Part shown: one piece after another, positions 57,979 through 64,000 of the stretch
Numbering within the stretch: the stretch's first letter is position 1
Layout: every line of letters starts with the position of its first letter
Assembly: GCF_022201045.2 (NCBI RefSeq)
Contig: NC_068560.1
Span: 14,711,501 to 14,775,500, forward strand
Source: Citrus sinensis
Lineage: Eukaryota; Streptophyta; Magnoliopsida; Sapindales; Rutaceae
DNA: 64,000 nucleotides
Direction: 5' to 3'
Notes under the pieces: generated by a model
Seen by the model: only the letters and a program-made list of their open reading frames with translations
The model's database searches: none
What the model was told of the DNA's origin: nothing
Translations under genes and position numbers: made by a program

Positions 57979-59345
57979 TCAGTACATGAAACATTGCACA
58001 ACCAACATGAAACATATCACTTAAAATATGCAACAACAAACATAAAATATGAGTCCCTCCGTAACATGGAACATGAAACATAAAACATGAAACGTAGAAC
58101 AACAAACATGAAACAGAGAACGTAAACATGAAACGGGGGCAAAAAAGAAAAATTTCGGGGTATTTAAAAAATCAGTACATGAAACATTGCACAACCAACA
58201 TGAAACATATCACTTAAAATATGCAACGAACATAAAATATGAGTTCCTCCGTAACAGTGAACATGAAACATAAAACATGAAACATAGAACATCAAACATG
58301 AAACATAGAACGTAAACATGAAACGGGTGCAAAAAAAAAAATTCCGGGATATTTGAAAAATCAGTACATGAAACATTGCACAACCAACATGAAACATATC
58401 ACTTAAAATATGCAACAACGAACATAAAATATGAGTCCCTCCGTAACAGTGAACATGAAACATAAAACATGAAACATAGAACATCAAACATGAAACATAG
58501 AACGTAAACATGAAACGGGTGCAAAAAAAAAAATTCCGGGATATTTGAAAAATCAGTACATGAAACATTGCACAACCAACATGAAACATATCACTTAAAA
58601 TATGCAACAACGAACATAAAATATGAGTCCCTCCGTAACAGTGAACATGAAACATAAAACATGAAACATAGAACATCAAACATGAAACATAGAACGTAAA
58701 CATGAAACGGGTGCAAAAAAAAAAATTCCGGGGTATTTGAAAAATCAGTACATGAAACATTGCACAACCAACATGAAACATATCACTTAAAATATGCAAC
58801 AACGAACATAAAATATGAGTCCCTCTGTAACAGTGAACATGAAACATAAAACATGAAACATAGAACATCAAACATGAAACATAGAACGTAAACATGAAAC
58901 GGGTGCAAAAAAAAAATTTCGGGGTATTTGAAAAATCAGTACATGAAACATTGCACAACCAACATGAAACATATCACTTAAAATATGCAACAACGAACAT
59001 AAAATATGAGTCCCTCCGTAACAGTGAACATGAAACATAAAACATGAAATATAGAACATCAAACATGAAACATAGAACGTAAACATGAAACGGGTGCAAA
59101 AAAAAAAATTCCGGGGTATTTGAAAAATCAGTACATGAAACATTGCACAACCAACATGAAACATATCACTTAAAATATGCAACAACAAACATAAAATATG
59201 AGTCCCTCCGTAACAGTGAACATGAAACATAAAACATGAAACATAGAACATCAAACATGAAATATAGAACGTAAACATGAAACGGGTGCAAAAAAAAAAT
59301 TTTGGGGTATTTGAAAAATCAGTACATGAAACATAAAACATAAAA
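57979..59345. repeat. ~192-bp satellite array, seven full units plus a partial one
   Basis: The landmark 'tcagtacatgaaacattgc' or its start occurs at 57979, 58172, 58361, 58553, 58745, 58936, 59128 and 59319, i.e. steps of 193, 189, 192, 192, 191, 192 and 191. Units are highly similar and each contains internal 'aacatgaaac' sub-repeats, a 'gagtccctccgtaacag' segment and 'acgggtgcaaaaaaaaa', then 'cggggtatttg'. Because 192 is 64 codons, long open frames arise on minus (58164-58958 and 58868-59341) with a 64-residue Met/Phe/Cys/His-rich repeat. These are judged repeat artefacts and not genes. Confidence 0.95.
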
Positions 59346-59578
59346 TATGAAACTTAAAATGTTAAACATGAGATAAATTTCATAGAAAATGAATAAAATT
59401 TTTGTCTTTTTGTTAACACACATTTTATTTTATTTTTTAAAATATTTATAATAAAAAATATTTTTTTCATTTTTACTTTACTTGTCATTTTTTACTTCTT
59501 ATTATTATTATTTTTTAAATATTATTCGTTTTAAATATTTTTTATTTTAATTTATTTAAATTAAAAAAACATATTAAT

Positions 59579-59712
59579 GGCAGCAACCGGCTGTAAAACC
59601 GGTTGCTGCCAGTCAAAAAAGTTGTTAGGCTGCCAGATGGCAGCCAAACAACAAAGGGGTCAATAAATTGACCCCCTCTATGATACAGGGACTTTGAGTC
59701 CCTGTATCATAG
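59579..59712. repeat. cluster of four consecutive perfect hairpins
   Basis: Hairpin 1: 59579-59590 with 59599-59610 (12-bp stem GGCAGCAACCGG, 8-nt loop). Hairpin 2: 59628-59635 with 59638-59645 (8-bp stem GGCTGCCA, 2-nt loop). Hairpin 3: 59656-59663 with 59668-59675 (8-bp stem GGGGTCAA, 4-nt loop). Hairpin 4: 59678-59691 with 59699-59712 (14-bp stem CTATGATACAGGGA, 7-nt loop). All stems are perfect. The cluster begins about 235 bp after the 192-bp satellite and ends just before ordinary non-repetitive sequence, so it may form the terminus of a mobile element. Confidence 0.85.
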
Positions 59713-61735
59713 CCGTGTCCTAAGTGGGCGTAAGTAAAAGCAAAAGACTGCTATTTCTTAAATGAAACTTGTAATCTTAGTTATTTAATCAAATTTCTAT
59801 TCTCTATGTGCTGCAGCATGGACTAGCGGACTCCTCATTGTGGAAGTATAAAGCCTAATGCTAAAACCATCTCACTGAAAGGTATTCCCACAGTACCATA
59901 CCTTTCTCATGCTTCATTGTTTGGTATTGATCATTCCTATCAGGAAGGGAGGTCTTTACCCTAGCATCTACTGGTGATGGGGTACATGAATTAGAAAAAG
60001 GTATAAATTATTTTTATCCTTTTGTTTCAAGAACTTTATCTCCTTGGTTCAAACCAGGCTACTTGCACTATTATAACTAAAAAAGAATTTAAACTTCTTT
60101 CCAAGGCCATCTAATGCCGACTTCCATCCATTCTAAGAGGAAATTCATTGAAATCCGCGTTAGTATCTGTATGAAAGAGGTTTTGAATTTTTTGTCAGAT
60201 TCTCAATTCAACCAATAGCTGCACTGCTCTTTTTCTCAAATGCTTTTGTCATAATGGTCCCTTTTCCTTTTGCAGATTTTTTCCAGCTTTCATAGTCTGT
60301 TCCTGATGTGAATTTGTAGAAAAAATGGTGGAAATTTTTGTTAAAGAAAATAGAGATTATCTTAATGACCACTGTGTGCCTTTATCAAGTTCAGTCGTAT
60401 TAACAACTAATAGTTATCTTATTGAATTCCTGTATACGATACTCATCTGATTGGTATTTGTTTGATATATCGTTCTGTTTGTGATTGCTTCTTATATTGG
60501 ATTTTTTTTCTATCATACAAGGCAAGATTACTTGTTTTTTTTTTTTTTTTCTGTTTTTTGCATCCTTTCTAGTAGCGGGAGATTGGTCAGAATCATTTTG
60601 GTGTTTTGTGCCACTGGTGGAGCACCTTGGGCACAATCCTAATCAACTTGTTATGCTAAGTTCTTTCTTCATCTCTCATACGACTTTTAAAATGTCATAT
60701 TTCACTTGTAAGGATCAAGAATAATCTCTTTTTTGATATTTGTCCTTAGATATTACTCTCTTGTTTTGGTTTAATTTCCTTTGCCATATCATAATGCAAA
60801 TATGCCCGTTCTGTAATACTTTTAGCCTTTATTTGTTCTCTTTAATATCCATTCCAAGTAAAGGATTCCGCTTTACAATCTTGTTTGTGACGTCTTTGGC
60901 CTCTGCAATTTCTGCTTTTGGACATAATTATATATACAATAACCTTCAGATTTAGAATTTCACCAACTTTTAAAACTTGAATATAGTCTGTCATGCAATT
61001 TCGAACATAATTAACACATCACCTACTGAGCTAGCTGGATGACCTTGAGAAAGTTATATACGATGAAATCATTCTGATTCTCTCAAGTCTTAACATGCAT
61101 TACCTTCTTTTTATAGGACTAGGAGTATCACCACTCAATTCGTGCTTGCTATCATTCAGTGCGTCACCATTGAGTCCCATGTTTGTTGGTACTTGGAGTT
61201 TATCTGCTTTAATCCATTTGTAGTTTGTGGCAGTATTCTTGTGTCTGTTTCTATCACTCAGCTTGCAAGGAGCTCCTGCTAAGAATATGTATTTTCGGTG
61301 ACTCTATGTCTCTATGATGAACTCTTAGTATGTTCATTTAACCAACAATATTACAAAAAAAAATGCAAAATGATAACAAGGTCCTTCAAGTTTCACAATG
61401 AAGAGACACCTACATGCTTCTAGTGGTCTACATATTAGGGGATATTTGCTTTCCCAGTTTGTATGGTTTTTCTGCTTAGATGCTCCATGCAACTTGAATG
61501 TTACTACCTCAATCATAGCAATTAAACAAATTATCTTTAATGATGTGTATGCTATCATCTTATGTACCTGCTCTTTTGTCATCTCTTACTTGATTAACTG
61601 ATCTCAATTTCCCCTTTTTGTTGTTGCAGTGGGTGGAGTTGCTACAGAGTCCGTTGCATAAACTATCCGTTACTTCTATTTTAGTGGCTTCTATTACTGT
61701 TTAGCCAAAAGATACCTGGATCAACTGGTTTACTT
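59713..61735. other. intergenic DNA with exon-like fragments, no gene assigned
   Basis: The composition is less AT-rich than the flanks and contains several 'ttttttgcag' or 'ctag' acceptor-like sites. One precedes a short frame near 61630-61660 (AVGGVATESVA then TAA) and one precedes 60573-60650. A 40-codon frame near 59840-59970 (SIKPNAKTISLKGIPTVPYL) is also open. I could not link these into a gene or recognise a family, so they may be introns or a decayed gene. Confidence 0.35.
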
Positions 61736-61749
61736 GTGATTATGTGCAT

Positions 61750-62185
61750 GTTCTTCGATCATGCATAAAAAGATATACTGTCTGATCAGAATTATTGTTT
61801 TGCTCCATGCAAAATATTAAAATAGAACGGTTCAAATGCATATCCCATTTTTGCACGTCAGGATCTTGAAAATTCATGGAAAGCAACCGATCGCATTGTA
61901 TGCAGCAATTGCCATTTAGCTAAAAAGCCTGCGAATATTATGGATCCACCGGCAGTATTCCACGACACTCTGCTTAAAGCAATTGTTTGAATATTAAACT
62001 GAAATATGTTCTTGTTAATGATTAAAAGGGAACATGAACGCAGGGCCCGTTCTTATTTTCCTAAAGGGGTTTGAATTAGCCCTCGGATCATATTTCGCCT
62101 AAGAGAAATGAAAAGATAGGCAAGTTGTCCTTTCAAACCTACCAACCCACTGAAATAAAAAATTCTTGTGATAAGGCTAATTAAA
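61750..62185 (+). pseudogene. petA: nuclear copy of plastid petA (cytochrome f), degenerate
   Basis: The clearest block, 61832-61987, reads [20 protein letters not shown] followed by [16 protein letters not shown] and [15 protein letters not shown]. This is the mature N-terminus of cytochrome f, with the processing-site Tyr (haem axial ligand) and the CxxCH haem motif retained. It continues, with stops and an ~11-nt gap, through a VLANGKKG-like part into 62030-62175 (AGPVLIFLKGFELA; then nucleotide similarity to the [20 protein letters not shown] segment). Upstream, 61750-61830 is weakly alignable to the transit/signal part. The rest of petA (after about residue 160 of the precursor) is missing. 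The copy has no intron, is flanked by ordinary nuclear DNA and is full of stops, so it is an old plastid-to-nucleus insertion (NUPT). Confidence 0.82.
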
Positions 62186-62802
62186 TGGATGACAATGTGA
62201 AACACCATTTTAGACTTTTGCATTGGAAATAAGTGACTTTTATTTCATTCCCAGGCTCCGATTATTATTAACCCAGAATTTGAGTCCCAAACTTGACTTT
62301 ATAATTTTTAACGCACAACTCCACGAAATAGATAAAAGAACCCTAAGTTCCAAACGAATTGGTTTCGTTCCAAAGCCTATCCAAAAATACGAGCATGTCA
62401 ACATGAGATGAAATGCAAATAATTAGGTTTTGTGTGCGTACATCTTAAAACTTTGGCAACAGAGGTGCAGCTCAAATAAACCATGAACGTAAATTTGGCA
62501 GCAATAGTTTTGTTTATAACAAGCCATGTTCAAGACATTTGCTTGCATGAAAATGAGAGTTTGTCGATCAACAGGAAAGCAGTCTATTGTAGCAATTAGA
62601 AGAGAACCAAATCCCAATCCCCAATTTTCCCCTCTTCAATTATTTCTTCTCAGCATAATATGAAAAAGATAACCAAAGGAAGCTTCCCCAAGTCTTTACC
62701 TTTGAATGTGTAGCATCTGCAACAAAACTAAAAGCAAGAATTTAATAGTCTTGCTGCAGTATGAACATGCCAGTTCCAAGCCAAGTTGAGGTACTTACAA
62801 AA
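62186..62802. other. region between the petA copy and the ICDH stop
   Basis: It holds the presumed ICDH 3' UTR. A donor-like TTTT|GTAAGTACC just after the stop (62799 downward on minus) and an acceptor TTTGTTGCAG|ATGC near 62715 suggest a ~84-nt 3'-UTR intron at about 62716-62798. No other gene was recognised. Confidence 0.4.
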
Positions 62803-63404
62803 TCATGCTTTGCCAGAGAGTCTTGCTCTTAGATCGTCGGCCACAGCATCAATGAACTCTTCAGTATTCAGATAGTGTTCCCTAGTCATCCTACAAACAC
62901 ATAATAAATACATCACAAACAAGAGATAGAACATACATTAAAAAGGAAAATACATATGCCAGCCCTTGGCCTAAATGTTATAGTAATTTAGCAGATGCAT
63001 ACTTAGATCCATGGATAATAAGTGCAAGATCCTTGGTCATCTTCCCAGATTCAACAGTGCCAATACATGCAGCTTCTAGTTTCTCAGTAAAATCCAATAG
63101 CCTAGCATTGTTGTCCAACTTCGCCCTGTTAACAATAACAAATTCAGATCCTCATCAATGTCTTCTTATTATCAAACAAATAGATAAAGCTTCTCATCCA
63201 TCTAGTAGAAACAAAACTTAAAGGATGCTACTTTGCGGATTTTGAAATTTAAATCTTATACCTATGTGCAAGCCCTCGTGACCAAGCAAAGATGGAGGCT
63301 ATGCTGTTTGTGCTAGTTTCACCACCTTTCTGATGAACTCTGTAGTGTCGGGTAACTGTTCCATGGGCTGCTTCGGCTTCAATTGTCTTCCCATCAGGGC
63401 ATAC
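62803..63404 (-). CDS. NADP-dependent isocitrate dehydrogenase, last three exons (partial)
   Basis: Exons on minus: 63404-63262 ([20 protein letters not shown], then [20 protein letters not shown]), 63125-63003 ([20 protein letters not shown]...[13 protein letters not shown]) and 62890-62803 ([31 protein letters not shown]). All introns are GT-AG with matching phases; 117 residues are encoded. [11 protein letters not shown] and the [19 protein letters not shown] segment are signatures of eukaryotic NADP-ICDH, with residues contacting NADP. The enzyme oxidatively decarboxylates isocitrate to 2-oxoglutarate, making NADPH. The C-terminus does not end in a peroxisomal SKL-type signal, so a cytosolic or organellar form is likely. 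The preceding exon (expected to end near the conserved 'MTSVL') is not within the ~600 bp to the window edge, so the rest lies beyond 64000 or the copy is 5'-truncated. Confidence 0.88.
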
Positions 63405-64000
63405 CTGGATCCAATTCACACTCCTGTAAGTCCACATGGCCAAGAAAGGAGAGTAGGAGAGATAAATTATCCTTATTACTGTTCATCAAACTCCGATTTA
63501 CTGTTTTTGTACAACTCTCTCCTGTTGATGATTCTAAACTTGCACCCCCTCATCTCCTACACAATGCTGCATATAATTTTCTTACATTCCTGTCATCAAA
63601 ATGCTTCATTTCCTTAATTATAATTTTCTTTTACCAATCATATCTAAAATAATGCCAACTATTATGAAAATTATTTGAGGAAGTTGACCATCTTTTTGGC
63701 AGTATATCCTCTGTAAAGAAGATCTCCCAGGCCGTTGCAAGAACTTGAAAGGATTTTTTAATGGAGAATTTTAATGCCTTTGATAAAGAAGAGAAAGCTA
63801 CAACACTCTCGAAATGTGCTGCATAACTCTTTTGTGGATGACATGGCAAGAAGAGATTAAAACATTTTCGCATAAAGAACAGGGGAAGAAGTCAGTGGTT
63901 TACAGGACAACTCGACTTTTGCATCTTTATGAGCCTCATTCTCTAAAGAGTTCCAGGATTCATCTTTTCTTTTATTGATCTATATTTGTAAGGGGTTTTA
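63405..64000. other. presumed ICDH intron or upstream DNA
   Basis: No ICDH exon was recognised. An 80-codon minus frame at 63631-63873 has no family resemblance. If the ICDH gene is complete, this is part of an intron longer than 596 nt. Confidence 0.4.

Noticed and set aside
58164..59341. Two long minus-strand open frames (265 and 157 codons) rich in Met, Phe, Cys and His
   Set aside because: They coincide exactly with the 192-bp satellite. The 64-residue periodicity is the DNA period divided by three, and there is no domain, promoter or splice context.
60485..60724. 79-codon plus frame with a Phe run
   Set aside because: It consists of a poly-T-derived hydrophobic stretch and has no family match; the apparent exon after CTAG could not be linked to neighbours.

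Overview
The window is eukaryotic nuclear DNA from a flowering plant, very probably a woody eudicot. The base composition is AT-rich, genes have GT-AG introns, and the proteins are plant-specific (GH3, UreF, a TOPLESS-type LisH-CTLH domain). Several plant transposon superfamilies occur. Citrus or a relative would fit, but this is an impression and not a demonstrated assignment.

Layout. 1-4850: AT-rich DNA with a ~160-bp tandem array (about 365-1985) and short hairpins. 6976-9160: a complete four-exon GH3 acyl-amido synthetase gene (minus). 11295-12487: a LINE RNase H remnant followed by a PIF/Harbinger-like MITE with TTA target duplication. 13988-15916: a very young non-autonomous LTR element (TRIM-like) with near-identical 594/595-bp LTRs, a tRNA-Met-type primer site and a CAATC target duplication. 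17305-18052: a hAT-like element with an 8-bp target duplication. 20346-21713 (plus): C-terminal exons of a URI-like prefoldin gene, tail-to-tail with a complete eight-exon SNF2 helicase gene of the SWI2/CHR9 (ERCC6L2-like) group (21898-27408, minus). 28534-29268 (minus): intact urease accessory gene ureF with a probable 5'-UTR intron.

30390-47002 appears to be one large Mutator-like element of the Ulp1-carrying (Kaonashi) type. It has divergent terminal inverted repeats, a decayed DUF1985/coiled-coil/Ulp1-protease gene on plus and a decayed mudrA-type transposase on minus. The transposase is split by a 5.2-kb copia element (39477-44644). The Ulp1 gene is split by a 964-bp solo LTR (36186-37149). 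In both cases removing the insert and one target copy restores the host reading frame. A second solo LTR (47198-48570, duplication AATAC) lies just outside.

51045-52873 carries two consecutive TOPLESS-like LisH-CTLH N-terminal modules without the WD40 part. The first is broken by a frameshift. The second is followed by a hAT-like element (53037-53561). 56885-57320 is a dense series of CCGG-centred palindromes. 57979-59340 is a seven-unit ~192-bp satellite, followed by four back-to-back perfect hairpins (59579-59712). 61750-62185 is a degenerate nuclear copy of the plastid petA (cytochrome f) gene. The window ends in the last three exons of an NADP-isocitrate dehydrogenase gene (minus, 62803-63404), whose 5' part lies outside.

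The host genes do not form a pathway. GH3 (hormone conjugation), the SWI2-type remodeller, a URI-like chaperone, UreF (urease nickel activation) and NADP-ICDH are independent housekeeping or regulatory genes separated by transposon-rich DNA. No bacterial-type operon, CRISPR array, rRNA or tRNA gene was seen. All exon junctions were read by eye from splice consensus, phase and protein-family similarity.
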